From contig JAHRYN010000001.1 in the NCBI GenBank assembly GCA_020621405.1, positions 1 through 64,000 on the forward strand: a stretch of DNA of 64,000 nt. The letters run 5' to 3'. Below, one piece after another: positions 9,230 to 20,745 of the stretch. A program made the translations under genes and the position numbers. Source of the stretch: Betaproteobacteria bacterium. Lineage in GTDB: Bacteria > Pseudomonadota > Gammaproteobacteria > Burkholderiales > Rhodocyclaceae. Within the stretch, counting starts at the first letter, position 1. Every line of letters starts with the position of its first letter. The notes beneath the pieces are model-generated. The model had not been told where the DNA came from, ran no database searches, and was given only the letters and a program-made list of their open reading frames with translations.

Positions 9230-10339
9230 GTGACACGCACCAACCTGCTGCAGTTTGACGCGGACGGCTTCGCCGGTTTTTTCGCCAGTCTTGGCGAAAA
9301 ACCGTTCCGCGCGCGGCAGGTGATGCGCTGGATACACCGCAACGGCGAAGGCGACTTCGCGCAGATGAGCGACGTTGCCAAGTCGTTGCGTGCAAAGCTT
9401 GCGGACATCGCCTGTGTCGAGGCGCCGGTGCCGGTGCGCGACAGCACCAGTACCGACGGCACGCGCAAGTGGCTGATCGACGTCGGCGCGGGCAACGCGG
9501 TCGAAACCGTGTTCATTCCCGAAGAGCGTCGCGGCACGCTGTGCATTTCGACGCAGGCCGGCTGCGCGCTCGACTGCGCCTTCTGCTCCACCGGCAAGCA
9601 GGGTTTCAACCGCAATCTTGAAGTGTCGGAAATCATCGGCCAGCTGTGGCTCGCCAATCGCGCGCTGGGTGCAGTGCGCGGCGGCGAGAATGACGGCGAG
9701 CGGGTGATCTCCAACGTCGTGATGATGGGCATGGGAGAGCCTCTGGCCAATTTCGATGCCACCGTCGCGGCGCTGCGCCTGATGCTTGACGACAACGCCT
9801 ATGGATTGTCGCGCCGTCGGGTGACCGTATCGACCTCGGGCATCGTGCCGGCAATGGACCGTTTGCGCGACGCCTGTCCGGTTGCGCTCGCGGTATCGCT
9901 GCACGCGCCGAACGATGCGCTGCGCGACGAATTGGTGCCGATCAACCGGAAGTATCCGCTGCGCGAACTGCTGGCGGCGTGCAATCGCTACCTGGATCGC
10001 GCGCCGCGCGACTTCATCACTTTCGAATATGTGATGCTGGACGGCGTGAATGACAGCGATGCCCATGCACGGGAGCTGGTCGCGATTGCGCGCCAGGTTC
10101 CATGCAAGTACAACCTGATCCCGTTCAATCCGTTTCCGCAGGCACCTTTCGGGCGCTCGCCGAAAGAGCGCATCCGCGCTTTCTCGGAAATACTGATGGC
10201 CGAAGGTATCGTGACGACGACGCGCAAGACGCGCGGCGATGACGTCGATGCCGCCTGCGGGCAACTCGCCGGGCAGGTGCTCGACCGAACCCGGCGCACG
10301 CGCAAGACCATTCCCCTCGTGGAGGTTCCAGCACGGTGA
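9230..10339 (+). CDS. rlmN: 23S rRNA/tRNA adenine-C2 methyltransferase RlmN
   Basis: A radical-SAM enzyme that methylates A2503 of 23S rRNA and A37 of some tRNAs. It is 369 aa with a GTG start. The cluster [11 protein letters not shown] supplies the three cysteines of the CxxxCxxC motif. [11 protein letters not shown] and VSLHAPND are typical of the family, and the C-terminal part holds [13 protein letters not shown] with the catalytic cysteine. It overlaps pilW by 4 nt (GTGA). Confidence 0.97.
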   Translation: MTRTNLLQFDADGFAGFFASLGEKPFRARQVMRWIHRNGEGDFAQMSDVAKSLRAKLADIACVEAPVPVRDSTSTDGTRKWLIDVGAGNAVETVFIPEERRGTLCISTQAGCALDCAFCSTGKQGFNRNLEVSEIIGQLWLANRALGAVRGGENDGERVISNVVMMGMGEPLANFDATVAALRLMLDDNAYGLSRRRVTVSTSGIVPAMDRLRDACPVALAVSLHAPNDALRDELVPINRKYPLRELLAACNRYLDRAPRDFITFEYVMLDGVNDSDAHARELVAIARQVPCKYNLIPFNPFPQAPFGRSPKERIRAFSEILMAEGIVTTTRKTRGDDVDAACGQLAGQVLDRTRRTRKTIPLVEVPAR

Positions 10340-11220
10340 ACAAATTATCAGCAGGCGTGGCCGTGGCGGCGTTGTCCGTGCTGTGCCTACTCGCAGGCTG
10401 TGCGGGCGGTGCCGGTGCCGGTGCCAGCGCCGGTGCGGGCAGGAACACGGCGGGAACCGCTGCCGGCGCAGCAGGCGGCAACGCCGGTTCGACCCGGGCG
10501 TCCGCCCCGGTTTCGGATTACAAGCCGGTCGAGCCCATCGTGACCGGAGCTGCGCGCACGCGCGCCAAGTCGCATACCGACCTAGGTCTGGCCTACCTCG
10601 AGGCCGGCAATGTCGCGGTTGCGCTGGAAGAAGGGCGTCAGGCGCTGCGTGACGATGCGAACTACGGACTGGCCTACAACCTGATGGGGCTCGCCCACAT
10701 GTATCTCGGCGAAAAGCCGCAGGCCCGGGAAAATTTCGAGCGTGCGCTGCGCCTGTCGTCGAACGATCCGGACATCAACAACAATTACGGCTGGTTTCTC
10801 TGCCAGAACGGCGAATCCGCACGTGCGATGCAGCTGTTCGCCGAGGCGATCAAGAACCCGCTGTACAACACGCCGACGCGCCCCTACACGAACGCTGGCC
10901 TGTGTGCGATGCAGGACAACGATCTGCAGACGGCGGAAACGAACTTCCTGCGTGCCGTGAATGCCGATCCGGGCAATCTGCAGGCGATTTTCAATCTTGC
11001 GGCGTTGTTCTACCGCAAGGGCAATCTCTACGAAGCGCGCAAGTACCTCAGTGATTTCCATGCCCAGAGGGATTCGGTCGCGGAGAGCCTCTGGCTGGCG
11101 GTGCGCATCGAGCACAAGCTGGGTGACAAGGTCGCCGAAGCCGGCTTTGCCGGCCAGCTGCGCCGCCGTTTTGCCGGTACGCCGGAGCACCAGCTGCTGA
11201 TGCAGGGGAAATACGACTGA
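10336..11220 (+). CDS. pilW: Type IV pilus biogenesis/stability lipoprotein PilW (PilF)
   Basis: A 294-aa lipoprotein. It has a hydrophobic leader and lipobox LLAGC with lipidated C22, then a Gly/Ala-rich linker, then TPR repeats from about residue 75 ([22 protein letters not shown], partly quoted by pattern). PilF-type proteins help the PilQ secretin reach the outer membrane. The rlmN-pilW-rodZ-ispG order is standard in betaproteobacteria. GTG start. Confidence 0.88.
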   Translation: MNKLSAGVAVAALSVLCLLAGCAGGAGAGASAGAGRNTAGTAAGAAGGNAGSTRASAPVSDYKPVEPIVTGAARTRAKSHTDLGLAYLEAGNVAVALEEGRQALRDDANYGLAYNLMGLAHMYLGEKPQARENFERALRLSSNDPDINNNYGWFLCQNGESARAMQLFAEAIKNPLYNTPTRPYTNAGLCAMQDNDLQTAETNFLRAVNADPGNLQAIFNLAALFYRKGNLYEARKYLSDFHAQRDSVAESLWLAVRIEHKLGDKVAEAGFAGQLRRRFAGTPEHQLLMQGKYD

Positions 11221-12074
11221 TGACCGAGCTGGATGTGTCTTCCGATCTGCAGCAGCGTGCTGTGGGTGGTTCAGTCGGTGCGCAGCTGAGGCAGGCGCGC
11301 GAAGCGCGCGGCATGTCGATCGACGGCGTCGGCCAGGCGATCAAGCTGGCACCGCGTCAGGTGGCGGCCATCGAAGCCGATGCCTTCGACCAGTTGCTGA
11401 GCCCGACCTACGCGCGCGGCTTCATCCGCAACTATGCGTCGCTGATCGGGCTCGACGCGCAGGCGCTGCTTGCCAGCCTCGACCAGCAGCACATCTGTGC
11501 GACGCCACAACTGGTGGAACAGGCGAATGTGGGTGTTGCAATGCCGATCCAGTCGGTACGCCGCAAGTGGCTGCTGCCGCTGCTCGCGCTGAGTGTGCCG
11601 GCGCTGGCCGCTCTGGCGCTGTATGTCTGGTTCGAATTCTGGCCGGCGAGCCCCGTGATGCCCGAACCGCCTGTGTCCCAGGCGCCTGCCGTACCGGTGA
11701 TGCCGCCGGAAGAGCCGGTGGGTGGCGAAGCGACTCAGTCCGTTCCGGCAGTGCCGGCGATGCCGGAGCCGGCAGGCACTCCGGTCGCGTCGATCGAAAC
11801 GCCGGCATCGGTGCAGGCGCCCGCAGCACTGCCCGGACAGCGGCAGCTGACCTTCACTTTCGGTGCCGATTCCTGGGTTGAAATGCGAGACGGCAAGGAC
11901 GCGATCATTCTGTCCGAACTCAATCGCACGGGCAGCACCCGCACGGTCAATGCGGTGTTCCCGGTTTCGCTGGTGATCGGCAATGCGCGTTCGGTGACGA
12001 TGAACGTCGATGGCGCGCCCTATGATCTGGCACCGTCGATCAAGGTCGATGTGGCCAGGCTGAGGCTCGAGTGA
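11220..12074 (+). CDS. RodZ-like helix-turn-helix membrane protein
   Basis: 284 aa. An N-terminal Xre-type HTH (about 18-85, including [17 protein letters not shown] and [10 protein letters not shown]) is followed by a single transmembrane helix (about 117-138). Next comes a Pro/Val-rich periplasmic linker and a C-terminal DUF4115 domain ([17 protein letters not shown]). RodZ proteins link MreB to the elongasome. It starts by a TGATG overlap with pilW and ends overlapping ispG. The assignment is strong at family level. Confidence 0.87.
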   Translation: MTELDVSSDLQQRAVGGSVGAQLRQAREARGMSIDGVGQAIKLAPRQVAAIEADAFDQLLSPTYARGFIRNYASLIGLDAQALLASLDQQHICATPQLVEQANVGVAMPIQSVRRKWLLPLLALSVPALAALALYVWFEFWPASPVMPEPPVSQAPAVPVMPPEEPVGGEATQSVPAVPAMPEPAGTPVASIETPASVQAPAALPGQRQLTFTFGADSWVEMRDGKDAIILSELNRTGSTRTVNAVFPVSLVIGNARSVTMNVDGAPYDLAPSIKVDVARLRLE

Positions 12075-13351
12075 TGAGCGGCCCGATGGAATCCTCGGTC
12101 GTCCGCAGGCAGACACGTGCAGTTTCCGTGGGCGGCATCACGGTCGGCTCGTGCGCGCCCGTGGTGGTGCAGTCGATGACCAACACCGACACCGAAGACC
12201 ACATCTCGACCGCGATACAGGTTGCCCAGCTGGCGCGCGCCGGTTCGGAAATCGTGCGCATCACGGTCAACACGATGGAAGCCGCCGCGGCGGTACCCCG
12301 GGTACGCGAGCAGCTGCTGAAGATGAACGTCGATGTGCCGCTGGTCGGTGACTTCCACTTCAATGGCCACAAGCTGCTGCGCGAGCATCCGGCCTGCGCC
12401 GAGGTGCTGGACAAGCTGCGCATCAATCCGGGCAATGTCGGCAAGGGCAGCAAGCGCGACGAGCAGTACGCGGCGCTGATCGATATCGCCTGCCGCTACG
12501 ACAAGCCGGTGCGCATAGGCGTGAACTGGGGCAGTCTTGACCAGTCGCTTCTGGCGCGCGTGATGGACGAGAACGCCCGCCGCACGCAGCCGAAGGATGC
12601 GATCGAAGTGATGCGCGAAGCGATGGTCACCTCGGCGCTCGAAAGTGCTGCGCAGGCCGTGGAGTGGGGGCTGTCGCCGGACCGGATCATCCTGTCGTGC
12701 AAGGTCAGTGGCGTGCAGGATCTGATCGCCATCTACGCCGAACTGGCGAAGCGTTGTGACTATCCCTTGCATCTCGGTCTGACCGAGGCCGGCATGGGAT
12801 CGAAGGGCATCGTTGCCTCGACCGCGGCGATGTCGGTACTGCTGCAGCAGGGCATCGGTGACACCATCCGCGTGTCGCTGACGCCGGAACCGAACGGTGA
12901 CCGCACGAAGGAGGTCATCGTCGCGCAGGAAATGCTGCAGACCATGGGGTTGCGTGCATTCACGCCCATGGTGGCAGCCTGTCCGGGGTGCGGCCGCACG
13001 ACCTCGACCTTCTTCCAGGAGCTGGCGGCGGACATCCAGACCTATGTGCGCGACCGGATGCCCGAGTGGAAGACGCAGTACGACGGCGTCGAACGCATGA
13101 CGCTGGCCGTGATGGGCTGCGTGGTGAATGGCCCGGGCGAGAGCAAGCACGCGAACATCGGCATTTCGCTGCCGGGTACTGGCGAGACACCGGTGGCACC
13201 GGTGTTCGAGGACGGTGAAAAGACCGTCACGCTGAAGGGCGACAACATCGCGCGCGAATTCCGCGACATCGTCGATGCCTACGTCGCTCGCACCTATACG
13301 AAAAAGATGGCCGGCCAACCGGCGCAATCAAGCAGCAGCACCACGAACTGA
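12071..13351 (+). CDS. ispG: 4-hydroxy-3-methylbut-2-en-1-yl diphosphate synthase
   Basis: The [4Fe-4S] enzyme of the MEP isoprenoid pathway, converting MEcPP to HMBPP. It is 426 aa. N-terminal [11 protein letters not shown] and RINPGNVG are diagnostic; the cluster cysteines are in ACPGCGR and GCVVNGPGE near the C-terminus. A GTG at 12071 and an ATG at 12074 are adjacent in-frame starts. It is coupled to rodZ by overlap and followed closely by hisS. Confidence 0.97.
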   Translation: MMSGPMESSVVRRQTRAVSVGGITVGSCAPVVVQSMTNTDTEDHISTAIQVAQLARAGSEIVRITVNTMEAAAAVPRVREQLLKMNVDVPLVGDFHFNGHKLLREHPACAEVLDKLRINPGNVGKGSKRDEQYAALIDIACRYDKPVRIGVNWGSLDQSLLARVMDENARRTQPKDAIEVMREAMVTSALESAAQAVEWGLSPDRIILSCKVSGVQDLIAIYAELAKRCDYPLHLGLTEAGMGSKGIVASTAAMSVLLQQGIGDTIRVSLTPEPNGDRTKEVIVAQEMLQTMGLRAFTPMVAACPGCGRTTSTFFQELAADIQTYVRDRMPEWKTQYDGVERMTLAVMGCVVNGPGESKHANIGISLPGTGETPVAPVFEDGEKTVTLKGDNIAREFRDIVDAYVARTYTKKMAGQPAQSSSSTTN

Positions 13352-13352
13352 A

Positions 13353-14651
13353 ATGAGCAAACTGCAAGCCGTTCGCGGCATGAACGACATCCTGCCGGAC
13401 GAGGCGGAACGCTGGGAAGCCTTCGAAACCATTGTGCGCGACTGGCTCCGCGCCTACGGCTACCGGCCGATCCGGATGCCGCTGCTCGAGCACACGCCGC
13501 TGTTCAAGCGCGCCATCGGTGAAGTGACCGACATCGTCGAGAAGGAAATGTATTCCTTCGAAGACGCGCTCAACGGCGAGAACCTGACGCTGCGTCCCGA
13601 AGGGACGGCGTCGTGCGTGCGCGCGGTGACCGAGCACAACCTGCTGTACGACAGCCCGCGCAAGCTCTGGTACATGGGGCCGATGTTCCGTCACGAGCGT
13701 CCGCAGAAGGGCCGCTACCGGCAGTTCCACCAGGTCGGCGTCGAGGCGCTCGGCTATGCCGGGCCGGACATCGATGCCGAACTGATCATCATGTGCCAAC
13801 GCCTGTGGGACGAACTGGACCTGATGGGCATCCGGCTCGAAATCAATTCGCTCGGCTCGACCGAAGAGCGGATGAAGCACCGCGCGGAACTGATCGCCTA
13901 TTTCGAGGCGCACCAGGCCGTGCTCGATGAGGATGCAAAGCGACGGCTGTACAGCAATCCGCTGCGCATCCTGGACACCAAGAATCCGGCGATGCAGGCG
14001 CTGGTGGAAGCGGCGCCGAAACTGTCGGACTATCTTGGCGAGGAATCGCTGGCGCACTTCACCGCGATCCAGGACACGCTGCGTGCGGCCAACATTCCGT
14101 TCCGCATCAATCCGCGGCTGGTGCGCGGGCTGGATTACTACAATCTGACCGTATTCGAATGGGTGACCGACCAGCTCGGCGCACAGGGCACGGTCTGTGC
14201 CGGTGGCCGCTACGACGGTCTGATTTCCCAGCTCGGCGGCAAGCCTGCCCCGGCAGCGGGATTCGCGATGGGGATCGAGCGCCTGATGTCGCTCTGGAAC
14301 CCGGTGCAGGCCGACGGACTGATCGAGCGCCCGGAAGCCTACGTCGTGCACTCCGGTGCCGGTGCACAGGCGGAAGCCTTCGCGCTGTCCGAACAGCTGC
14401 GCGACGCGGGTTTCGCGACGCTGATGCATTGCGGCGGCGGCAGCTTCAAGTCGCAGATGAAGCGCGCGGATGCCTCGGGCGCTTCGGTGGCACTGATACT
14501 TGGCGAGGATGAAGTCGCCACGGGTGAAGTGACATTCAAACCCCTGCGCGGCGGCGACCAGATCAGGATCAGCCGCGACGATGTACCCGAGCATCTTGCG
14601 ATGCTGCTGCTTGGCGGCGATCAGGACGATGACGACGCGTCATTCGAGTAA
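13353..14651 (+). CDS. hisS: Histidyl-tRNA synthetase
   Basis: Class II synthetase charging tRNA-His, 432 aa. It begins [15 protein letters not shown], has motif 2 [17 protein letters not shown], the HisA motif [15 protein letters not shown] and motif 3 [11 protein letters not shown], then a C-terminal anticodon-binding domain. The start at 13353 is 1 nt past the ispG stop and fits the family N-terminus. Confidence 0.98.
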   Translation: MSKLQAVRGMNDILPDEAERWEAFETIVRDWLRAYGYRPIRMPLLEHTPLFKRAIGEVTDIVEKEMYSFEDALNGENLTLRPEGTASCVRAVTEHNLLYDSPRKLWYMGPMFRHERPQKGRYRQFHQVGVEALGYAGPDIDAELIIMCQRLWDELDLMGIRLEINSLGSTEERMKHRAELIAYFEAHQAVLDEDAKRRLYSNPLRILDTKNPAMQALVEAAPKLSDYLGEESLAHFTAIQDTLRAANIPFRINPRLVRGLDYYNLTVFEWVTDQLGAQGTVCAGGRYDGLISQLGGKPAPAAGFAMGIERLMSLWNPVQADGLIERPEAYVVHSGAGAQAEAFALSEQLRDAGFATLMHCGGGSFKSQMKRADASGASVALILGEDEVATGEVTFKPLRGGDQIRISRDDVPEHLAMLLLGGDQDDDDASFE

Positions 14652-14694
14652 GACCCAACATTTACAACCGGCATACCGGGCAGGAGCCTAGGAC

Positions 14695-15363
14695 ATGGCA
14701 GCACTCGATCTGGAAGAACAGGAACAGCTTTCCTCCATCAAGGCATGGTGGAACGCGTGGGGCAATCTCATCACCTGGGGGGTGATTGCCGTATCGGCGT
14801 CGCTGATCGGCGTCCAGGCATGGAACTGGTACAACCGCGACCAGGCGGTCAAGGCAAGCGTCGTGTTCGATGCACTGCAGGAGGCCGCACAGACGGGCGA
14901 TCTGAAGAAGACCCGCGAGGCCGCCGGTGAACTGACCTCCCGTTACGGCGCCAGCCAGTACGCCAGCATGGGTGCGCTGATTTCGGCCAAGCTGCACGGC
15001 GAAGGTGGCGACACGAAGACGGCCCGCGCCGAACTCGAGTGGGTCCGCGCCAATGCGCCGGACGACATGCTGCGCGATCTGGCCAGGCTTCGTCTTGCCT
15101 ATGTGTTGCTGGAGGAACAGTCCTTCGATGACGCAGAAAAAATGCTGGATGGCAAGGTGGCCCCGACGCTCGAAGCGCGTTTCCTCGAAGCACGCGGCGA
15201 CATTCTGCTGATGCGCGACAAGCGCGACGATGCACGCGCTGCCTATCAGTCCGCGCTGGCGAAGATCGACGACATGGCTAAGGCGGACGCAACGGGTGGT
15301 TCGGCAACGGGCTACCGCAACGTGATCGAAATCAAGCTTGACGCGGTCGGAGGCAAACAGTGA
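14695..15363 (+). CDS. YfgM-type tetratricopeptide membrane protein
   Basis: 222 aa. A cytoplasmic acidic N-terminus (LDLEEQEQLSSIKAWWNAWG) precedes one transmembrane segment (about 24-43), then a TPR-like periplasmic domain. YfgM is an ancillary SecYEG subunit that acts with periplasmic chaperones. The hisS-yfgM-bamB-der order matches that in E. coli. It overlaps bamB by 4 nt (GTGA). Confidence 0.88.
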   Translation: MAALDLEEQEQLSSIKAWWNAWGNLITWGVIAVSASLIGVQAWNWYNRDQAVKASVVFDALQEAAQTGDLKKTREAAGELTSRYGASQYASMGALISAKLHGEGGDTKTARAELEWVRANAPDDMLRDLARLRLAYVLLEEQSFDDAEKMLDGKVAPTLEARFLEARGDILLMRDKRDDARAAYQSALAKIDDMAKADATGGSATGYRNVIEIKLDAVGGKQ

Positions 15364-16514
15364 AAAGGTTTCCGGCTTTCGGCCTGCTGCTGCTCGCAGC
15401 GCTGGCGGGCGGTTGCTCGACGGTTGACGATCTGGTCAACATGACCCGCATCAAATCTGTCGGCAAGCCAAAGATTCCAGCACTCGGTGAAATCGTGCCG
15501 ACCGTGCAGGTGTCGGAAGTGTGGCACCACGACGCCGGCGACTCCGATGATTTCGTGTTCCACCCTGCCGTCGTCGGCGCTACGGTCTATGTCGCCGCCC
15601 GCGATGGCACGATCGCACGACTGGACGACGGGCGGCAGATCTGGAAGATCAATGCCAAGAAAGAGCTTTCCGGCGGCGTGGGGGCCAGCGAGAAGCTGGT
15701 GGTGGTGACGACAGAGAAGGGCGAAGTGCTGGCGTTCGGTGCCGATGGTGCGCCGGCCTGGCAGGGTATGGTGTCATCGGAAGTGCTCAGTCCGCCCAAT
15801 GTGACCGATGATCTGGTGTTCGTGCGTAGCGCCGACAGCCGGATCTACGCATTCAATGCCGCCGATGGCGCGCGCAAATGGACCTACCAGCGTCCGAATC
15901 CTTCGCTCACGCTGCGCACCCACGCTGGCGTGATCAGCACCCCGACCGCTGTGATCGCCGGTTTTCCGGGCGGCAAGCTGGTTGCGATCAATCGCGCCAC
16001 CGGCGCGGCCATGTGGGAATCCAATGTCGTGCTGCCCAAGGGTTCGACCGAACTTGAGCGCATGGCCGACGTGACCAGCTTGCCGGTGATCGCCGGGCGT
16101 GAAGTGTGCGCCTCGGCCTTCCAAGGGCGGGTCGCCTGCTTTGAACTTGCCAGCGGCACTACGCTCTGGACGCGTGACATATCGAGTGCGGTAGGCATCG
16201 ATATCGACGACCAGAATCTTTACGTCAGTGATGATTCCGGCGCCATCCATGCGCTGGACCGCGCGACCGGAGCCAGCCTGTGGAAGCAGGACAAGCTGGT
16301 TCGACGTTCGCCCGGGCGTCCGCTGGCGCTCGACGGGTTTGTCGTGGTCAGCGATATCAACGGCATCGTTCATGTGCTGCGACGCGACAACGGTGCCTTC
16401 GCCGGCAGGCTGAAAGGCGACGGCAGCGAAATCAGTGCCTCGATACAGGCTTACGGGCATGCATTCATCACCCAGAGCCGTGATGGTGCAGTGCGTGCGC
16501 TGTCGGCGCGCTAA
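15360..16514 (+). CDS. bamB: Outer membrane assembly lipoprotein BamB
   Basis: 384-aa beta-propeller lipoprotein of the BAM complex. A signal peptide with lipobox LAGGC gives lipidated C19. Repeated PQQ-type blades follow (for example SRIYAFNAADGARKWTY and SGAIHALDRATGASLWKQ). It starts with GTG, coupled to yfgM, and is followed 9 nt later by der. Confidence 0.95.
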   Translation: MKRFPAFGLLLLAALAGGCSTVDDLVNMTRIKSVGKPKIPALGEIVPTVQVSEVWHHDAGDSDDFVFHPAVVGATVYVAARDGTIARLDDGRQIWKINAKKELSGGVGASEKLVVVTTEKGEVLAFGADGAPAWQGMVSSEVLSPPNVTDDLVFVRSADSRIYAFNAADGARKWTYQRPNPSLTLRTHAGVISTPTAVIAGFPGGKLVAINRATGAAMWESNVVLPKGSTELERMADVTSLPVIAGREVCASAFQGRVACFELASGTTLWTRDISSAVGIDIDDQNLYVSDDSGAIHALDRATGASLWKQDKLVRRSPGRPLALDGFVVVSDINGIVHVLRRDNGAFAGRLKGDGSEISASIQAYGHAFITQSRDGAVRALSAR

Positions 16515-16523
16515 GGAATCAGC

Positions 16524-17852
16524 TTGAAACCAGTACTGGTACTTGTGGGGCGCCCGAATGTCGGCAAATCCACGCTGTTCAACCGCCTGACCAAGACGCG
16601 GGACGCGCTGGTCGCGGACTTTCCGGGGCTGACGCGCGACCGTCACTACGGCAACGGCCGTCTGGGCGATCGCCCTTTCCTGGTCGTCGATACCGGCGGG
16701 TTCGAGCCCACTGCGCGCGACGGCATCATGGTCGAGATGGCGCAGCAGGCGGAGCAGGCGATCGCGGAAGCGGATGTGCTGGTATTTCTGGTCGATGGCA
16801 GAGCAGGATTGACCGCGCACGACCGTGAAATCGGCGCCCGCCTGCGCCGCGCCGGAAAGCCGTTGATCGTCGCGGTCAACAAGGCTGAAGGCATGCGGCG
16901 CGAAATCGTGGCGGCTGAATTCCACGAACTCGGACTGGGCGAACCGCATGTGATTTCGTCGGCACACGGCGAGGGCGTACGCAATCTGGTCGAGGAATGC
17001 CTGGCCGGCTTCCCGCCGGACGACGAGAGCGAATCCGATGAGCGTGCGCCGAAGATTGCCGTGGCCGGGCGGCCGAATGTCGGCAAGTCCACGTTGATCA
17101 ATGCGCTGCTTGGCGAGGAACGCGTGATCGCGTTCGATCAGGCCGGCACGACGCGCGACGCCATCAGCATTCCGTTCGAACGCAACGGCAAGCGCTATAC
17201 GCTGATCGACACAGCGGGTCTGCGGCGCAAGGGCAGGGTGTTTGAATCGATAGAGAAGTTTTCGGTCATCAAGACCGTGCAGGCGATCGAACAGGCCAAC
17301 GTCTGCGTGCTGGTGCTGGATGCCACGCAGGAGGTGTCGGATCAGGATGCGCATATCGGCGGCTTCATCGTCGAAACCGGTCGGGCGCTGGTGCTGGCCG
17401 TCAATAAATGGGATGCCGTCGACAGTTATCGGCGCGAGATATTCAAGCGCGAGATCGCGCGCAAGCTTGGTTTTCTCGGTTTTGCACGCCATCTGTTCAT
17501 TTCGGCGCTGGAAGGGACCGGGGTCAGCGGCTTGTTCGGCGCGGTCGATGCCGCCTACGCGGCAGCCATGGTCAAGTTGCCGACGCCGCGGCTGACGCGC
17601 GCCCTGCAGGCTGCGGTGGAGAAGCAGTCGCCGCCGAAACACGGCCTGTTCCGGCCCAAGATGCGCTATGCCCACCAGGGCGGGATGAATCCGCCGGTGA
17701 TCGTCATTCACGGAACCGCGCTTGATCACATTGCCGACAGTTACCGGCGATATCTAGAGCACTGCTTTCTGGAAACATTCAAGCTCCAGGGCACACCTTT
17801 GCGGGTCGAATTCCGCACGGCACACAATCCGTTTGCCGAACGGGGAAAATGA
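16524..17852 (+). CDS. der: Ribosome biogenesis GTPase Der (EngA)
   Basis: Essential double GTPase for 50S assembly, 442 aa. Two G-domains each have GRPNVGKST, at residues 9-17 and about 180. The second domain has NKWDAVD, and a C-terminal KH-like domain follows. The start is TTG with AAGGA upstream. The opposite strand holds a long spurious open frame here, which I reject. Confidence 0.97.
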   Translation: MKPVLVLVGRPNVGKSTLFNRLTKTRDALVADFPGLTRDRHYGNGRLGDRPFLVVDTGGFEPTARDGIMVEMAQQAEQAIAEADVLVFLVDGRAGLTAHDREIGARLRRAGKPLIVAVNKAEGMRREIVAAEFHELGLGEPHVISSAHGEGVRNLVEECLAGFPPDDESESDERAPKIAVAGRPNVGKSTLINALLGEERVIAFDQAGTTRDAISIPFERNGKRYTLIDTAGLRRKGRVFESIEKFSVIKTVQAIEQANVCVLVLDATQEVSDQDAHIGGFIVETGRALVLAVNKWDAVDSYRREIFKREIARKLGFLGFARHLFISALEGTGVSGLFGAVDAAYAAAMVKLPTPRLTRALQAAVEKQSPPKHGLFRPKMRYAHQGGMNPPVIVIHGTALDHIADSYRRYLEHCFLETFKLQGTPLRVEFRTAHNPFAERGK

Positions 17853-17953
17853 TTTTGCCGGTTCGGGATAGAAATCGGCTCCGCGGCGTCCAAAGCTGCG
17901 GTGCATCAAAAAATCCAGTACAGTTGAATTTCAAATAAACAAGAGGTGTTCCC

Positions 17954-18193
17954 ATGAGTAACAAAGGGCAAATGCTACAAGACCCCTTCCTCAACACCCT
18001 TCGGCGCGAGCACGTTCCGGTGGCGATATATCTGGTGAATGGCATCAAGCTTCAGGGCCAGATCGAATCCTTTGACCAGTACGTCGTGCTGCTCAAGAAC
18101 ACGGTGACGCAGATGGTGTACAAGCACGCGATTTCGACTGTCGTGCCGGCACGTCCCGTCAATATCCAGCATGACCAGGGCGAGGGCAGTTGA
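17954..18193 (+). CDS. hfq: RNA chaperone Hfq
   Basis: 79-aa Sm-like hexameric RNA chaperone for sRNA-mRNA pairing. The Sm1 motif [19 protein letters not shown] and the Sm2 motif [10 protein letters not shown] are intact; the C-terminal tail is short. A ribosome-binding site AAGAGGTG precedes the ATG. The order der-hfq-hflX-hflK-hflC is conserved. Confidence 0.98.
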   Translation: MSNKGQMLQDPFLNTLRREHVPVAIYLVNGIKLQGQIESFDQYVVLLKNTVTQMVYKHAISTVVPARPVNIQHDQGEGS

Positions 18194-18229
18194 TTTACCT
18201 GAACCTTTCGTTTCCGAAAGCTGCCGCGG

Positions 18230-19495
18230 ATGCTTGACCGTCCGTCGGGTGGCGAGCGTGCGGTCATCGTCCAGCTCGATCTGGGTGCGGGCGATTACGA
18301 GAGCCGCCTCGACGAATTCACGCTGCTTGCCCGCAGCGCCGGCGCGGAGCCGGTTGCGCGGGTGGGTGGTCGGCGTCAGGCGCCCGACGCGGCAACCTTC
18401 GCCGGCAAGGGGAAAGTTGCTGAAATCCGCGATCTGGCAGATGCAAACGAGGCGGATATCGTACTGTTCAACCACGAGCTTTCTGCCGGCCAGCAGCGCA
18501 ATCTGGAACGCGCGCTGTCGCGCCGCGTCATCGATCGCAACGCACTGATTCTCGATATTTTCGCCCTGCGCGCGCGCAGCCACGAAGGCAAGCTGCAGGT
18601 CGAGCTCGCCCAGCTGGAGCATCTGTCCACCCGGCTTGTACGCGGCTGGACCCACCTCGAACGGCAGAAAGGCGGCATCGGTCTGCGCGGTCCGGGTGAA
18701 ACCCAGCTCGAGACCGACCGTCGTCTGCTGGGTCAGCGTGTCAAGGCGCTCAAGGAGCGCCTCAAGCTCGTGGAGCGCCAGCGCGGCGTGCGCCGCAAGT
18801 CGCGTGAACGTCATGCGACACCCGTGGTCGCGCTGGTCGGCTACACCAACGCCGGCAAGTCCACGCTGTTCAATGCCTTGACCAAGGCGGGAACCTACGC
18901 GGCCGACCAGCTGTTCGCGACCCTCGACACGACCTCGCGCCAGCTTTATCTGGGTGATTTCGGTCAGGTGATCCTGTCGGATACCGTGGGTTTCATCCGC
19001 GACCTTCCGCATACGCTGGTTGCGTCCTTCCATGCAACGCTGGAAGAAACGGCTGGCGCAGATCTGCTGCTGCACGTGATCGATGCATCGGCAGCGGACC
19101 GGGATGCGCAGATCGAATCGGTGGATCGGGTACTTGCCGAGATCGGTGCCGACAAGGTTCCCCAGATACGCGTACTGAACAAGGTCGACCTGATGCCTGC
19201 ACTGCGTCCCGGAGCCGATCCGGGGGGCTGTGATACCATCCAGACGGCTCGCGTGAGCGCGCGTACCGGTGCTGGTCTGCCTGAACTTCGTGCTGCAATC
19301 GCCCAGCGATTGCTGGACGAGCGGGCCGCAGCGGCCCGGCGCATGCCGCACAGCGATGACCCGCGCGGCCTGAATCTCGAACGTTCGTCGGAGTCCGCTC
19401 CGGCTGCCGTCACGGCAGCCGAAACGGAGGCGATGCCTGCCGCAGAAGACGACGAGCGCTCACTTCCAACTTCCATCCTCACTTATCCAATCTGA
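18230..19495 (+). CDS. hflX: GTPase HflX
   Basis: 421-aa ribosome-associated GTPase involved in splitting stalled or stressed ribosomes. An N-terminal HflX domain contains the glycine-rich GGIGLRGPGETQLE segment. The G-domain has GYTNAGKST, DTVGFI and NKVD. The C-terminus carries a species-specific Ala/Glu-rich tail. Confidence 0.96.
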   Translation: MLDRPSGGERAVIVQLDLGAGDYESRLDEFTLLARSAGAEPVARVGGRRQAPDAATFAGKGKVAEIRDLADANEADIVLFNHELSAGQQRNLERALSRRVIDRNALILDIFALRARSHEGKLQVELAQLEHLSTRLVRGWTHLERQKGGIGLRGPGETQLETDRRLLGQRVKALKERLKLVERQRGVRRKSRERHATPVVALVGYTNAGKSTLFNALTKAGTYAADQLFATLDTTSRQLYLGDFGQVILSDTVGFIRDLPHTLVASFHATLEETAGADLLLHVIDASAADRDAQIESVDRVLAEIGADKVPQIRVLNKVDLMPALRPGADPGGCDTIQTARVSARTGAGLPELRAAIAQRLLDERAAAARRMPHSDDPRGLNLERSSESAPAAVTAAETEAMPAAEDDERSLPTSILTYPI

Positions 19496-19515
19496 ACGTG
19501 CTGAATGCGATCTTG

Positions 19516-20745
19516 ATGTCGCTGAATGATCCCCGGTGGGGCAATCAGGGCGGAAACGGTAACAAGGGCGGCAACCAGGGCCCTCCGGACCTCGAAGACC
19601 TCTGGCGCGATTTCAATCGCCGGCTGTCGGGCATGTTCGGCGGAAAGTCCGGTGACGGCGGTGGCAATCGTCCGCCGGTCAGCTCCAGACAGTTCGGTGG
19701 CGGCATCGGGGTGATACTCGGGCTGGTACTTATCGTCTGGCTTGCCAGCGGGTTGTATATCGTCGATGCGAGCCAGCGCGGGGTCGTGCTGCGCTTCGGC
19801 AAACTGCATGAAACGACCGAACCCGGGCTGCAGTGGCGGTTGCCGTACCCGATCGATTCGCACGAGCTGGTGAATCTGACGGGCGTGCGCACGGTCGAGG
19901 TCGGCTATCGCGGCACCGAACGCAACAAGGTGCTGAACGAGGCGCTGATGCTGACGGATGATGAGAACATCATCAATATCCAGTTCGCGGTCCAGTACAT
20001 CCTCAAGGATCCGGTCGCCTATCTGTTCCAGAACCGCTCGCCCGAAGATACGGTCGTACATGCCGCGGAAACGGCAATGCGCGAGATCGTCGGCAAGAGC
20101 AAGATGGATTTCGTGTTGTACGAGGGGCGGGAACAGATCGCCGTCGATGCGCAGCACATCATGCAGCAGATACTCGACCGCTATCAGACCGGCATCCAGA
20201 TCAGCCGGCTCACGCTGCAGAATGCACAGCCGCCAGAGCAGGTGCAGGCTGCGTTCGATGATGCGGTCAAGGCAGGCCAGGATCTGGAGCGTCAGAAGAA
20301 CGAGGGTCAGGCCTACGCCAATGACGTCATCCCGAAGGCGCGTGGTACAGCTTCGCGGCTGCTGGAAGAGTCTAACGGTTACAAGCAGCGGATCATTGCC
20401 ACGGCACAGGGCGATGCCAGCCGCTTCAAGCAGGTGCTCGCCGAATACGTCAAGGCGCCCGAAGTGACGCGCCAGCGTCTTTACATCGACACGATGCAGC
20501 AGGTGCTGATGAACACGAGCAAGGTCATGATCGACGCCAAGGGTGGTAACAACCTGCTTTACCTGCCGCTGGACAAGCTGATGCAGCAGGCAGGTGCCGC
20601 TGTTGCGGCGGACAGCGCTTCGGGGGCTGCCTCCGGTGCCCGTGCGGGCGAGGTCGTGACGCTTCCGCCCCTGTCCAACGATTCGGCTGCTGCCGACATG
20701 CGTTCGCGCGATGCCTTGCGTGCACGCGAGCGGGGAGAACGTTGA
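19516..20745 (+). CDS. hflK: FtsH protease modulator HflK
   Basis: SPFH-family membrane protein that pairs with HflC to modulate FtsH. It is 409 aa from the ATG at 19516. I chose this start over an in-frame GTG at 19498 because betaproteobacterial HflK proteins begin MSLNDPxWG. A Gly/Asn-rich N-terminus is followed by one transmembrane helix (about 60-80), the SPFH domain and a coiled region. A TGATG junction couples it to hflC. Confidence 0.95.
   Translation: MSLNDPRWGNQGGNGNKGGNQGPPDLEDLWRDFNRRLSGMFGGKSGDGGGNRPPVSSRQFGGGIGVILGLVLIVWLASGLYIVDASQRGVVLRFGKLHETTEPGLQWRLPYPIDSHELVNLTGVRTVEVGYRGTERNKVLNEALMLTDDENIINIQFAVQYILKDPVAYLFQNRSPEDTVVHAAETAMREIVGKSKMDFVLYEGREQIAVDAQHIMQQILDRYQTGIQISRLTLQNAQPPEQVQAAFDDAVKAGQDLERQKNEGQAYANDVIPKARGTASRLLEESNGYKQRIIATAQGDASRFKQVLAEYVKAPEVTRQRLYIDTMQQVLMNTSKVMIDAKGGNNLLYLPLDKLMQQAGAAVAADSASGAASGARAGEVVTLPPLSNDSAAADMRSRDALRARERGER

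Noticed and set aside
15774-17729. 651-codon open frame on the minus strand opposite bamB and der
   Set aside because: It is a GC-rich shadow of two confidently identified genes, with no family motif and strange His/Gln/Arg-rich composition.
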